A program made the translations under genes and the position numbers. Under the pieces are notes generated by a model, which was not told the origin of the DNA, did not search any database, and saw nothing but the letters and a program-made list of their open reading frames with translations. Source: Hymenobacter aquaticus (lineage in GTDB: Bacteria; Bacteroidota; Bacteroidia; Cytophagales; Hymenobacteraceae). Taken from it: a stretch of 64,000 bases of DNA. This document shows positions 1 through 8,468 of the stretch, one piece after another. The stretch is taken from assembly GCF_004765605.1 (NCBI RefSeq), contig NZ_SRLC01000001.1, positions 2,108,001-2,172,000 of the forward strand, written 5' to 3'. Each line of letters starts with the position of its first letter. Within the stretch, counting starts at the first letter, position 1.

Positions 1-1997
1 GCGAGAATCAGCATTTGCCCCAGCCCAAGCCGGCCCTGCAGGTCATCTACGCGGCCAGCTCCGAGGTGCGCAACTCCATCGTGTACGCCACTATCATCGT
101 GGTGCTGGTGTTTCTGCCGCTGTTTGCGCTGGAAGGCATGGAAGGCCGCATTTTCGCCCCGCTCGGCATTGCCTACATCACCAGCATCGTCGCCTCGCTC
201 TTCGTGTCGCTGACGGTCACGCCGGTGCTCTGCTACTACCTGCTGCCCCGCATGAAGCAGATTCGCGAAGCCGAGCAGGAAGGCCGCCTCATCCGGTGGC
301 TCAAAGGCAAAGACACCCGCCTGCTGCATTGGGGCCTCACGCACCCGAAAGCCATTCTGACCACTACGGCCGTACTGTTTCTGGCTGCCGCGGCCATGGT
401 GCCCTTCTTCGGCACCGAGTTTCTGCCGCCCTTCAACGAAGGCTCCCTGACGGTCAACTTCTCGGCCCCCGCCGGCACTTCGCTCACCGAGTCCAACAAG
501 CTCGGCACCTTGGGCGAGCAGCAGATGCTCAAGATTCCGGAAGTGGCCTACACCGCCCGCCGCACCGGCCGCGCCGAGCTCGACGAGCACGCCGAGTCGG
601 TGAACAACTCTGAAATAGAAGTAGCCTTCAAAACCGAGGAGGAGCTTGCAACCGAAGGCCGCGAGATGCGCAGCCGCGACGAAATCCTGGCCGACCTGCG
701 CCAGCGCCTCAACCTCATTGCCGGCGTCAACGTCAACATCGGCCAGCCCATTTCCCACCGCCTCGACCACCTGCTTTCGGGCGTGCGGGCCCAGGTGGCC
801 ATCAAAGTCTTCGGCAACGACCTGCTGGAGCTGCGCCGCTACGCCAATGACATCCGCAACGCCGCCAGCGCCGTGCCCGGCGTGGTGGATTTGCAGGTGG
901 AAAAGCAGGTCCAGATTCCGCAGCTGCTGGTACGCCCCCGCGACGCCGCCCTGCGCGCCTACGGCCTGGAGCGCGGCCAGGTGGTGGCCACGCTGGAAAC
1001 CCTGTTTCAGGGCGACGTGGTATCGCAAATGCTCGACGGCCAGAAACGCTTTGACCTTATCGTGAAGCTGCCCGAAGCCCAGCGCAGCGACGTGGCCACC
1101 ATCGCCAACACCCGCATCGAAACGCCCTCCGGCGCCCTCATCCCCGTGAGCCAGGTGGCCGACGTGAGCTACGAGCCCGGCCCGAACACCGTGAACCACG
1201 AAAACACCCAGCGCCGCATCACCATCTCGATGAACGTGGCCGACCGCGACTTGGGCAGCACGGTGAAGGAAGTGCAGGCCCGCATTGCCCAGCAGGTGAA
1301 GCTGCCCGCCGGCTACTACCTCACCTACGGCGGCCAGTTCGAAAGCCAGCAGTCGGCCAGCAGCAAGATTCTGTGGCTGAGCCTGTTTTCGCTGGCCGGC
1401 ATCTTCCTGGTGCTGTACTCGCACTTCAAGTCCACGCTCATGGTGGGCCAGATTATGCTCAACATTCCGCTGGCCCTCATCGGCTCGGTGGTGGCCGTGC
1501 TGCTCACGGGCGGCACATTCAGCATCGCCTCGCTGGTGGGCTTCATCACCCTCACCGGCATTGCCTCCCGCAACGGCATCATGATGATTTCGCACTACAT
1601 CCACCTCGTCGAGCACGAGGGCGAGCAGTTCGGCAAGCCCATGATACTGCGCGGCTCGCTCGAACGTCTGGTGCCCGTGCTCATGACGGCCCTGGTGGCG
1701 GCCCTGGCCCTGGTACCGCTCACGCTGGCCAAGGACGCGCCGGGCAAGGAAATTCTCTACCCCGTGGCCACCGTCATCCTCGGCGGCCTGCTCAGCTCCA
1801 CCTTCCTCGACATCATCGTGACGCCAGTGGTCTTCTGGCTGTTCGGCGAAAAGGCCCTGGCCCAGTACCGCGCCGGCCACAGCGACGTCAGCCTCGACGC
1901 CCACAGCGACGTCAGCCTCGACGCCCACCCCCAGCAGCTCGACGCCCAGCCCCTTACGCCCCCCGGTGACCTCAACCCCGTGCAGCCCGCCGGGTAG
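1..1997 (+). CDS. Heavy-metal-type RND efflux permease (CzcA/CusA family), 5' end missing
   Basis: Inner-membrane proton-driven pump subunit. The reading frame is open from position 3, so the gene starts upstream of the window; about the last 664 residues are visible. They begin in the transmembrane segment 4-6 region, continue through the periplasmic porter loop with a motif FLPPFNEGSL typical of CzcA-like pumps, then the second set of membrane segments with GIASRNGIMM. This region resembles metal (HME) rather than drug (HAE1) RND pumps, but the substrate cannot be read from the sequence. The C-terminal hydrophilic tail contains a perfect 24-bp tandem duplication (HSDVSLDA twice). A copper-binding protein gene follows 69 bp downstream, which suggests copper or a related metal. 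Adaptor and outer-membrane partners would lie upstream of the window. Confidence 0.93.
   Translation, partial: ENQHLPQPKPALQVIYAASSEVRNSIVYATIIVVLVFLPLFALEGMEGRIFAPLGIAYITSIVASLFVSLTVTPVLCYYLLPRMKQIREAEQEGRLIRWLKGKDTRLLHWGLTHPKAILTTTAVLFLAAAAMVPFFGTEFLPPFNEGSLTVNFSAPAGTSLTESNKLGTLGEQQMLKIPEVAYTARRTGRAELDEHAESVNNSEIEVAFKTEEELATEGREMRSRDEILADLRQRLNLIAGVNVNIGQPISHRLDHLLSGVRAQVAIKVFGNDLLELRRYANDIRNAASAVPGVVDLQVEKQVQIPQLLVRPRDAALRAYGLERGQVVATLETLFQGDVVSQMLDGQKRFDLIVKLPEAQRSDVATIANTRIETPSGALIPVSQVADVSYEPGPNTVNHENTQRRITISMNVADRDLGSTVKEVQARIAQQVKLPAGYYLTYGGQFESQQSASSKILWLSLFSLAGIFLVLYSHFKSTLMVGQIMLNIPLALIGSVVAVLLTGGTFSIASLVGFITLTGIASRNGIMMISHYIHLVEHEGEQFGKPMILRGSLERLVPVLMTALVAALALVPLTLAKDAPGKEILYPVATVILGGLLSSTFLDIIVTPVVFWLFGEKALAQYRAGHSDVSLDAHSDVSLDAHPQQLDAQPLTPPGDLNPVQPAG
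1878..1925 (+). repeat. 24-bp in-frame tandem duplication in the RND tail
   Basis: Two identical adjacent 24-bp units encode HSDVSLDA twice in the cytoplasmic C-terminal tail of the pump. The unit length keeps the frame. Confidence 0.9.
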
Positions 1998-2066
1998 GTC
2001 AGCTCCCCTGAAAAGGTATTCAGCACTATTTGCTTCGTCTCATTTTTCAACCCTAAACCCTTTCCC

Positions 2067-2399
2067 ATGACCAACCAGCATCAATCCCTCCTCGACGCCC
2101 TCAACGCCTGCGTTGCCGCCTGCGAGAACTGCGCCACCGCCTGCCTGCAAGAACAGGACGTGAAAATGATGGTAAACTGCATCAGCCTTGACCGCGACTG
2201 CGCCGACATCTGCGCCCTTACCGCCCGCCTCGTCGCCCGCGGCTCGCGGCACGGCATGCACCTGCTGCGTGAGTGCGCCGAAGTCTGTAAAGCCTGCGGC
2301 GACGAGTGCGAGAAGCACGGCGCCCACATGCAGCACTGCAAGGAGTGCGCCGAGGCCTGCCGCCGCTGCGAGCAAGCCTGCCGCGCCATGACCGCCTAG
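2067..2399 (+). CDS. Four-helix-bundle copper-binding protein (Csp/DUF326-like)
   Basis: 110 residues, 16 of them cysteine, at positions 15, 19, 22, 26, 38, 45, 49, 70, 74, 77, 81, 91, 94, 98, 101 and 105. The CxxxC and CxxC spacing along predicted helices is the pattern of copper storage proteins (Csp), which hold many Cu(I) ions inside a four-helix bundle. There is no signal peptide, so a cytosolic Csp3-like role is likely. It sits 69 bp after a metal-type RND pump gene and is followed by a clear terminator, so the pair may form one unit: pump plus intracellular buffer. A shorter-cysteine homologue lies at 18060-18404. Copper as the ligand is inferred from the family. Confidence 0.9.
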   Translation: MTNQHQSLLDALNACVAACENCATACLQEQDVKMMVNCISLDRDCADICALTARLVARGSRHGMHLLRECAEVCKACGDECEKHGAHMQHCKECAEACRRCEQACRAMTA

Positions 2400-2420
2400 C
2401 CCCGTCATTATTCGTCAAAC

Positions 2421-2455
2421 AAAAAGAGTCAGCCTGCTCCGGGCTGGCTCTTTTT
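2421..2455 (+). terminator. Rho-independent terminator
   Basis: A 14-bp stem (AAAAAGAGTCAGCC pairing with GGCTGGCTCTTTTT, one G-T pair) with a short loop and a T run, 21 bp after the copper-protein stop codon. Confidence 0.85.
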
Positions 2456-2732
2456 CATTTGCCTCAGTTGGAAAATCATGCCACTGTCCGGCGCAATTCC
2501 GTCCCCACCCGCGCGTCCCTGCTACTGGTGCTTTTGCCAGCGTCCGCCGCTGCTCCAGGCCCTGGCGAAAATGGTAAGCACATGTTTCACCCGGTAGAAG
2601 TCCCGGTTGCGCCACAGAAAACTATATCCAAAGCAAGCTTAACCATATCAATACATTAGCCGACAACTCACGCGAGTACGCGGCGGAATCGGGGGCGCTC
2701 AATTCTACCTTTCAGATGCGGTGCGGGGAAGC
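2456..2732. other. Intergenic, nothing recognised
   Basis: Non-coding stretch between the terminator and the convergent minus-strand gene. I see no motif, repeat or plausible small gene. Confidence 0.5.
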
Positions 2733-3368
2733 TTACGGCAGCAACCGGATAACGAAGTTTTTGAGCGGGTTCTTCTTGATGATGGTCACCAGCTGCCCGC
2801 CGCTATAATGGTACTCATCTTCGCGCCCGGCGCGCTCGGCGCGGTAAGCTCCCGGGGCGGTGGGGCTGAGGCTGAAAAAATCGCCGAAATACTCCGCATA
2901 AGCCCGGCCGCGGCGGCCCGGCTCGCCAAAGAACTGGTCGCTGACGGTGTAGGTGATGGGCTGCGCTTCGGTGCCACGGTACTGATGCTTGTACTGGTTG
3001 GCCACGATGACGTAATGGTCGCCCTGCCACTCCGTGCGCGAGGCGAAGTCGCCCTGGTTGGTATGGGCCTTCACCGTGGAGAGCAGCAGTTGACCATTCC
3101 GGCTGCGGTTCACCACCTGGTAGTACACCTTCAGGTGGTAGAGCAGAAAGTTCACCTGCACGTCGCTGGTGAGCGTGGTCAGGACTTCGGGCCCGTTGGC
3201 TTGGCGGGTGGCCGTCATGGTGCCCACGCGCAGGCCGGCCACCTCGATGGCGTAGCGCCGGGTTTCGACGGGCGGAGCACTCTGGGCCCGCAGGCGCGCC
3301 GGCCCGGCCAGCAGCCCCATCACTGCCCCCACGACGACCACGCCGCCACGGCACCCGGGCCTAGTCAT
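2733..3368 (-). CDS. Secreted DUF6134-like protein
   Basis: 211 residues with an N-terminal signal-like segment ending LRAQS. The mature part begins ETRRYAIEVAGLRVGTMTA and reads as a beta-rich envelope domain resembling DUF6134/DUF3108-type proteins of Bacteroidota, whose function is unknown. It lies 38 bp downstream of the DUF547 gene on the same strand, and the two are probably co-transcribed. The family name is from memory of the pattern, so it is tentative; a secreted or periplasmic location is better supported. Confidence 0.65.
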   Translation of the reverse strand: MTRPGCRGGVVVVGAVMGLLAGPARLRAQSAPPVETRRYAIEVAGLRVGTMTATRQANGPEVLTTLTSDVQVNFLLYHLKVYYQVVNRSRNGQLLLSTVKAHTNQGDFASRTEWQGDHYVIVANQYKHQYRGTEAQPITYTVSDQFFGEPGRRGRAYAEYFGDFFSLSPTAPGAYRAERAGREDEYHYSGGQLVTIIKKNPLKNFVIRLLP

Positions 3369-3406
3369 GACGAAAACGCCCGGGCCACCCCGGCGCGCCG
3401 GGTCCG

Positions 3407-4198
3407 TTACTGCTCATTAAGGCGCCAATTGTAGTCGAGGTACGTGACCTTGGCGGCCGGGTCCATCTTCGTGGCGGCGTACCGGTTCACCCAGCTGGCC
3501 ACCGACTGGCCGTTTTCCTCCCAGTCGCCCTTGTACCAGTCGAAGTACTTGGAGAGCTGAGCACTGGCTTTGCCTACCTTGTTTTTGGCCGAGTTGTTCA
3601 GAAAGTCGCGGCCCTGGTCGTCGAGTTGGCTGTCCAGCTTGGCGGCGGTGTAGGCCTCATTGCGCAGCTTGGGGCAGGAAATGGAGGCGCAGACCAAGGC
3701 AAAGTGAATGCGCGGGTCGTCGTAGCGCTTGCGCAGAATGCCGTGCTCGATGTTGTCGAGGCTCATCTTCTCGCCCCCGATGCTGAAAAACTTCGAGGCC
3801 CAGGGCGTGGTCACGAACGGAATCTGGATTTTGGTGCCAATATCCTTGATGCTTTGCAGCGGGTAGTGGTCCAGAATCAGGCGGATGGTGTAGGCGTTGT
3901 AGGCGTTAATCCAGAAGGCCATCTGCTCGGCCTTGGGGGCGCTGTCGGCGGGCTTATTCTTGCTCAGCTGGGCCAGATACTGGTTAAACGCCGCCTGGTC
4001 GGCCTTGAAGCCCTTGTAGTCGACCAACCCTTTCGCATTCACGTGCTTCTTCAGCAGCTTGTCGAAAGCCGAGTGGTCGACGGCCGCGGCCACCGAATGC
4101 CGGGCAGCGGGGGCGGGCTCGAAAGAGTAGGACTTGGCTGGCAGGGCCGGGCCGGCCAGGGCAGTCCAGTAGCAGAGCACGAAAGTGGGTAGGTTCAT
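3407..4198 (-). CDS. DUF547 domain protein, exported
   Basis: 263 residues from the chosen start (MNLPTFVLC...), which gives a signal peptide; an upstream in-frame ATG at 4279 would add 27 residues that break the signal and is rejected. The DUF547 core is visible in FWINAYNAYTIRLILDHYPLQSI and in HFALVCASISCPKLR, the conserved CxSxSCP stretch. The molecular function of DUF547 is not established; the fold has been compared with thiol hydrolases, and the C-x-S-x-x-C element is compatible with that. First gene of a probable two-gene minus-strand unit with the DUF6134-like gene. Confidence 0.88.
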   Translation of the reverse strand: MNLPTFVLCYWTALAGPALPAKSYSFEPAPAARHSVAAAVDHSAFDKLLKKHVNAKGLVDYKGFKADQAAFNQYLAQLSKNKPADSAPKAEQMAFWINAYNAYTIRLILDHYPLQSIKDIGTKIQIPFVTTPWASKFFSIGGEKMSLDNIEHGILRKRYDDPRIHFALVCASISCPKLRNEAYTAAKLDSQLDDQGRDFLNNSAKNKVGKASAQLSKYFDWYKGDWEENGQSVASWVNRYAATKMDPAAKVTYLDYNWRLNEQ

Positions 4199-4309
4199 AA
4201 GCAGGCGCGTGTAGTGGGCATATACGAGTGCGGCGGGCCGGAAAGATTGTGGCTTGCGCAATCTTCTCCCCGCCCGCATTGCGTACCGTTGTAGAACCGT
4301 TTTCGTTGC

Positions 4310-5395
4310 ATGCTCCTGCTCACCGCATTTCTGGGCCTTACCCCGCTGGCGCCGCCCGACAGCCTGCCCCGGCGCGTGGCCCTGATTCCGCTGCCGCTGG
4401 TGTACTACACGCCGGAAACGCGCCTGGCCTACGGCGCGGCGCTGACGGCCACCCTGCGGTTTCGGCGCGACGCGGCGTACGCCGATGCCCGGCCCTCGCA
4501 GCTCACGCTCGGGGCGGCCTACACCCAGAACCGGCAGTTGCTGCTCTACCTGCCGTTTCAGCTGTTTTATGCCCGCAACACCTACTACGCCTACGGCGAG
4601 GTGGGCTACTACCGCTACAATTACTACTTCTACGGCCTGGGCCAGCGCGAAGTATCCCGCGAGCTGTACGGGGTGAATTTCCCGCGCGTGCGCCTCAATG
4701 CCTTCCGCCGGGTGCTGCCCGGGCTCCCGCGCGGCAAGCTCTACGCCGGCTTGCGTTATCAGTACGAAGACTACGAGGTGACGAGCGTGGCCCCCGGCGG
4801 GCTGCTGGCCAGCGGCACCGTGCCCGGCGGACTCGGCAGCCAGCTACGGGGCGGCGGCCTGGGGGTGTTTTATGATTCGCGCGACAACGTCTTTTTTCCC
4901 ACCACGGGCGTTGTCGCCGACCTGACGTACCTGCACCGTAACCGCGCCACGGCTTCCGACGGGCCAACCACGCGTTTTAGCCGCTACGTGGCGGACGTAT
5001 CCTCCTACCACCGGCTGCACCCGCATGCCATCCTGGCCCTAAACTACCTGACCAGCTTCACCGTGGGCACGGCGCCCTTTAATGCTCTTTCTCTGTTGGG
5101 GGGAACAAAACGCCTGCGGGGCTACTACGAGGGCCGTTTTCGCGACCAGAACGCGGCCCTGCTGCAAAGCGAGCTGCGCCTCGACGTGTACCGGCGGCTA
5201 GGGGCGGTACTGTTCGGCGCGGTGGGCACCCTGGGCGATGAGCAGGCCCTACTGCGGCTGCGGGCGCCCAAAGGCGCTTACGGTGCCGGCCTACGCTTCA
5301 CCCTGACCCGGCGCGACCACCTGAACCTGCGCCTCGACTACGCGCTGGGCAAGCAGTCCACCGGCTTTTACCTGACCATCGGCGAAGCCTTTTAG
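4310..5395 (+). CDS. BamA/TamA-like outer-membrane barrel protein
   Basis: 361 residues, rich in alternating aromatic strands (YYAYGEVGYYRYNYYFYGLGQRE) and ending in phenylalanine, as outer-membrane barrels do. It carries the Omp85/bacterial surface antigen signature LRGYYEGRFRDQN near residue 270, the counterpart of the VRGF/Y-type lid-lock motif. No POTRA domains precede the barrel, so it is a short Omp85-like protein rather than BamA itself. Its role is unknown; lipid or protein transfer at the outer membrane is the family expectation. It is transcribed away from the DUF547 gene and sits 59 bp before the arsenosugar-type cluster, so it may be part of that transcript. Confidence 0.82.
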   Translation: MLLLTAFLGLTPLAPPDSLPRRVALIPLPLVYYTPETRLAYGAALTATLRFRRDAAYADARPSQLTLGAAYTQNRQLLLYLPFQLFYARNTYYAYGEVGYYRYNYYFYGLGQREVSRELYGVNFPRVRLNAFRRVLPGLPRGKLYAGLRYQYEDYEVTSVAPGGLLASGTVPGGLGSQLRGGGLGVFYDSRDNVFFPTTGVVADLTYLHRNRATASDGPTTRFSRYVADVSSYHRLHPHAILALNYLTSFTVGTAPFNALSLLGGTKRLRGYYEGRFRDQNAALLQSELRLDVYRRLGAVLFGAVGTLGDEQALLRLRAPKGAYGAGLRFTLTRRDHLNLRLDYALGKQSTGFYLTIGEAF

Positions 5396-5454
5396 CCCCT
5401 TGTGCGGATGATTTGCTAAAATCAAGCTACTTGCATCTTCCATCCCGCTGCCCT

Positions 5455-6147
5455 ATGCCCATTAGCGTCATTATTCCGACTTACAACGAAGCCGCCCACA
5501 TTGCCACTCTGGTGCAGCAGCTGAACCGCAATGCCCCCGCGCAGACCGTGGAAATCCTGGTCGTGGATGCCGGTAGCACCGACGCGACTGTGGCGCTGGC
5601 GCGGCAGGCCGGCGCCAAGGTACTACGCAGCCCCCAGCCGGGCCGCGCGGCCCAGATGAACTACGGGGCACGGCACGCCACCGGCGACATCCTGTACTTC
5701 GTGCACGCCGACGTGGGCATTCACCCCGACTACGTGGCTACCATCCGAGCGGCGGTCGGCCAGGGCTACGCGGCTGGCTGCTACCGCTTCCGGTTTGATT
5801 CGCGGCATCCGCTGCTGCGCCTCAATAGCTACGGCACCCGCTTCGAGGGCATCATGAGCCGGGGCGGCGACCAAACGTTATTTATCACCCGCAGGCTGTT
5901 CGAGCAGTTGCAGGGGTTCGATGAGCACTACTGCATCATGGAAGACTTCGACATTATCCAGCGCATTCGGCGGGTGGCGCGCTTCCTGATCGTGCCCCAG
6001 GACGTGGTGGTGTCGGCCCGCAAATACGAAACCAACAGCTGGCTGCGGGTCCAGCTGGCCAACCTGACGGCCTTTTCGATGTTCTTTCTGAAGGTGTCGC
6101 CGGCCCGCATTGCCCGCACCTACAAAACCCTGCTCAACTACCGCTGA
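5455..6147 (+). CDS. Family 2 glycosyltransferase of the arsenosugar type (TIGR04283-like)
   Basis: 230 residues. A GT-A fold start (ISVIIPTYNEA) is followed by a QPGRAAQMNYGA motif near residues 61-72, typical of the TIGR04283 glycosyltransferases found with arsenosugar genes, a DxD-like HADV at 84-87 and an acidic MEDFD near 157. It should transfer a sugar or related group from an activated donor at the cytosolic face. The start at 5455 is chosen because it opens directly on the GT fold; an upstream in-frame TTG at 5413 adds 14 unlikely residues. Its stop TGA overlaps the next ATG (TGATG), so translation is coupled to the epimerase gene. Confidence 0.88.
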   Translation: MPISVIIPTYNEAAHIATLVQQLNRNAPAQTVEILVVDAGSTDATVALARQAGAKVLRSPQPGRAAQMNYGARHATGDILYFVHADVGIHPDYVATIRAAVGQGYAAGCYRFRFDSRHPLLRLNSYGTRFEGIMSRGGDQTLFITRRLFEQLQGFDEHYCIMEDFDIIQRIRRVARFLIVPQDVVVSARKYETNSWLRVQLANLTAFSMFFLKVSPARIARTYKTLLNYR

Positions 6148-7133
6148 TGCCCGATACCGTACTCGTCACCGGTGCCGGCGGCTTTCTGGGCCGCCACCTC
6201 GTGCAGGAGCTGCTGCGGCGGGGCTACCGCGTGCGGGCACTGGTGCGGCCGGGTAGCCCCGTGCCACCCGATGCCCGGCCGGTGGAATGGCGAACCGGCG
6301 ACCTGACCCATCCCGCCACGCTGGCGGGCCTGGCTGACGGGTGCACTGCCGTTATTCACGCCGCCGCACTGGCCCAGGTCAACCCCGCCCGCAACCCGGC
6401 CGTGTGGGCCGCTAACCTGGGCGGCACGGAGGCGGTGCTGGCGCTGGCCCGGCAGGCGGGGGTCGGCCGCTTCGTGTACGTAGGCACGGCCAACGTTTTC
6501 GGCTTCGGCAGCCGCTTGCACCCCGGCGACGAAACCCGGCCGTACGCCGGCCAGCGCTACGGCCTCGACTACATGGACAGCAAGCAGGCCGCCACGCAAC
6601 GGGTGCGGCAGGCGGCGGCGCAAGAGCAGCTGCCCGCGGTGCTGGTCCACCCCACCTTTATGCTTGGTCCCGGCGACGCCAAGCCCACTTCCAATGCCCT
6701 GCTGCTGGAGCTATACCGGGGCAAGCTGCCCGGTTACCCACCCGGGGGCAAGAACTACGTGCACGTGCGCGACGTGGCGGTGGCCACCGTCAATGCCCTG
6801 ACGATGGGGCGGGTGGGCGAGTCTTACATCCTGGGCAATGAGAACCTGAGCTACCGGGAAGCCTTTAGCCTGATGTCCCGGCTGATGGGGGTGCGCCCGC
6901 CGGCCTACGCGCTGCCGGCCTGGCTATGCCAAGCCTACGGAACCATCTGTGACATGCAGGCCCGGCTAACGGGCCGACCGGCCCAGCTGAATACCGCCAT
7001 GACCGCCGTGGCAAACGATGGGCACTACTTCACGCCGCAGAAGGCCCGCGTGGAGCTGGCCCTACCGCAAACGAGTGTGGAGCGCGCCGTCGCCGACGCG
7101 TTTCACTGGTTTAAAGTTCATCGGTATGTCTGA
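6147..7133 (+). CDS. NAD(P)-dependent epimerase/dehydratase (extended SDR)
   Basis: 328 residues. N-terminal Rossmann motif GAGGFLGRHL (GxxGxxG), an active-site YMDSK (YxxxK) near residues 140-146, and a C-terminal substrate lobe ending FHWFKVHRYV. The family covers nucleotide-sugar epimerases, dihydroflavonol-like reductases and 3-beta-hydroxysteroid-like dehydrogenases, so the substrate is open. The gene overlaps both neighbours (1 bp with the glycosyltransferase, 8 bp with the SDR). Tight coupling inside an arsenosugar-type cluster suggests it modifies the sugar or aglycone of the same product; that is inference. Confidence 0.88.
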   Translation: MPDTVLVTGAGGFLGRHLVQELLRRGYRVRALVRPGSPVPPDARPVEWRTGDLTHPATLAGLADGCTAVIHAAALAQVNPARNPAVWAANLGGTEAVLALARQAGVGRFVYVGTANVFGFGSRLHPGDETRPYAGQRYGLDYMDSKQAATQRVRQAAAQEQLPAVLVHPTFMLGPGDAKPTSNALLLELYRGKLPGYPPGGKNYVHVRDVAVATVNALTMGRVGESYILGNENLSYREAFSLMSRLMGVRPPAYALPAWLCQAYGTICDMQARLTGRPAQLNTAMTAVANDGHYFTPQKARVELALPQTSVERAVADAFHWFKVHRYV

Positions 7134-8022
7134 TACCCAACTGGCCTCGTCCGGCGCGGCGCCGCTCCCCCACCCGGTGCGCCCTTCCGTACCGGCTTTA
7201 CCAGCGGGCACCGCTTTCTTCGCGGGGCAGGTAGCCCTGGTTACCGGCTCGGAATCGGGCATCGGGCGCGAAACCGCCCGCCAGCTCTGCCAGCAGGGGG
7301 CGGCCGTGGTGCTCAACGGCCGCAACGCCGAGCGCCTGGCCCAGACCCGGCAGGAGTTTGAGGCCGCCGGCTACGCCGTGACCAGTTGCGTGGCCGACGT
7401 GACGGATTACGCGGCGTGCGAGGCGCTGGTCGGCACGGCCCTGGAAGCCTTCGGCCGGCTCGACATCCTCATTGCCAACGCCAGCATCTCCCAGCGGGCC
7501 TACTTCGCCGACATGCAGCCCGGGGTGTTCCGGCAGGTGCTCGACAGCAACGTGTACGGCACGGTCTTTCCGCTCAAAGCGGCCTTGCCGCATCTGGTCC
7601 GCTCGCGGGGCAGCGTTACGTTCATTTCGTCTATTTCGGCCCTCAACGGCATGCCCAGCGGCTCGGCTTACTGCGCCGGCAAAGCCGCCGTAGCCAACCT
7701 GGCCCACACGCTACGGCTGGAGCTGGCCGATACCGGCATTCATTTCGGGGTGGTGCACATCGGCTTCACGCAAAACGACCCGGACAAGCGCGTCTTGGCC
7801 GCCGATGGGCAGCCGGTGCCCATTGCCCACCGTCCACCGCGCTGGCAAAAGTCGCAGGCGGAAGTAGCGGCTATCATCCTGCGCCACATCCGGCGGCGGC
7901 GGCGGCGCACGGTCATCTCGGCCCTGGGCCGGCTGATTGTGCTGGTGCACACCTGGCTGCCCCGCCTCGGGGATTGGATAGTGCTGCGCACCTTGCGGCG
8001 GATGCGCCACTTCTACGAGTGA
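7126..8022 (+). CDS. Short-chain dehydrogenase/reductase
   Basis: 298 residues from the ATG at 7126, which overlaps the epimerase gene by 8 bp; earlier in-frame starts run through the epimerase coding region. Classical SDR motifs: TGSESGIG near residue 39, NASIS in place of the usual NAG, a catalytic serine in FISSISALNG and YCAGK (YxxxK). After the Rossmann domain comes a basic stretch (RRRRRRT) and a hydrophobic C-terminal segment (LIVLVHTWLPRLGDWIVLRTL) that may associate with the membrane. Likely an oxidoreductase acting on the same pathway intermediate as the preceding genes; substrate unknown. Confidence 0.88.
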   Translation: MSDTQLASSGAAPLPHPVRPSVPALPAGTAFFAGQVALVTGSESGIGRETARQLCQQGAAVVLNGRNAERLAQTRQEFEAAGYAVTSCVADVTDYAACEALVGTALEAFGRLDILIANASISQRAYFADMQPGVFRQVLDSNVYGTVFPLKAALPHLVRSRGSVTFISSISALNGMPSGSAYCAGKAAVANLAHTLRLELADTGIHFGVVHIGFTQNDPDKRVLAADGQPVPIAHRPPRWQKSQAEVAAIILRHIRRRRRRTVISALGRLIVLVHTWLPRLGDWIVLRTLRRMRHFYE

Positions 8023-8041
8023 GCCCGCAAACCGGGCCGGG

Positions 8042-8083
8042 CCCCTTCTTCGTATTTTATTCCCCTTCTTCGTACTTTCTTAT
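8042..8083 (+). repeat. 20-bp imperfect tandem duplication upstream of the peroxidase-like gene
   Basis: CCCCTTCTTCGTA occurs at 8042-8054 and 8062-8074, with T-rich sequence after each copy. It lies between the SDR stop and the next start, about 10 bp upstream of the latter, so it could hold a duplicated promoter or leader element. Confidence 0.6.
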
Positions 8084-8092
8084 ACAGCGCCC

Positions 8093-8425
8093 ATGAGCAC
8101 TTACTACAACCCGGCCGATCTGGCCAAGTTTGGCAACATCACCGAATGGCAGGCCGAAGCCGGCCGCAAGTTCTTCGACTACTACGGGGAGGTGTTCAAG
8201 GAGGGTGCCCTCACGGAGCGCGAAAAAGCCCTGATTGCCCTGGCCGTGGCCCACGCCGTACAATGTCCGTACTGCATTGATGCCTACACCACTGACTCGC
8301 TGCAGAAAGGCGCCGACGAGGCCCAGATGATGGAGGCCGTGCACGTGGCCGCCGCCATCAAGGGCGGGGCGGTGCTGGTGCACGGCGTGCAGATGATGAA
8401 CAAAGCCAAGGAACTGTCCATGTAG
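8093..8425 (+). CDS. Arsenosugar-associated peroxidase-like protein (carboxymuconolactone decarboxylase fold)
   Basis: 110 residues of the AhpD/CMD superfamily. The redox pair CPYC is at residues 58-61 in the context ALIALAVAHAVQCPYCIDAYT, followed by HVAAAIKGGAVLVHG. The sequence closely fits the small family (TIGR04029-like) that accompanies arsenosugar biosynthesis genes; the exact role is unknown, but AhpD-like proteins use the CxxC for peroxide or thiol redox chemistry. It is followed 43 bp later by arsS, in the same orientation. Confidence 0.88.
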   Translation: MSTYYNPADLAKFGNITEWQAEAGRKFFDYYGEVFKEGALTEREKALIALAVAHAVQCPYCIDAYTTDSLQKGADEAQMMEAVHVAAAIKGGAVLVHGVQMMNKAKELSM

Positions 8426-8468
8426 CCGGACGCGGCCTGGCGCTTTCCGACGTTGTAGCTACCCGTAT

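Noticed and set aside
4284..4291. Promoter -7 box TACCGTTG before the BamA-like gene
   Set aside because: One mismatch and the nearest TTG upstream is 27 bp away, outside the usual range.
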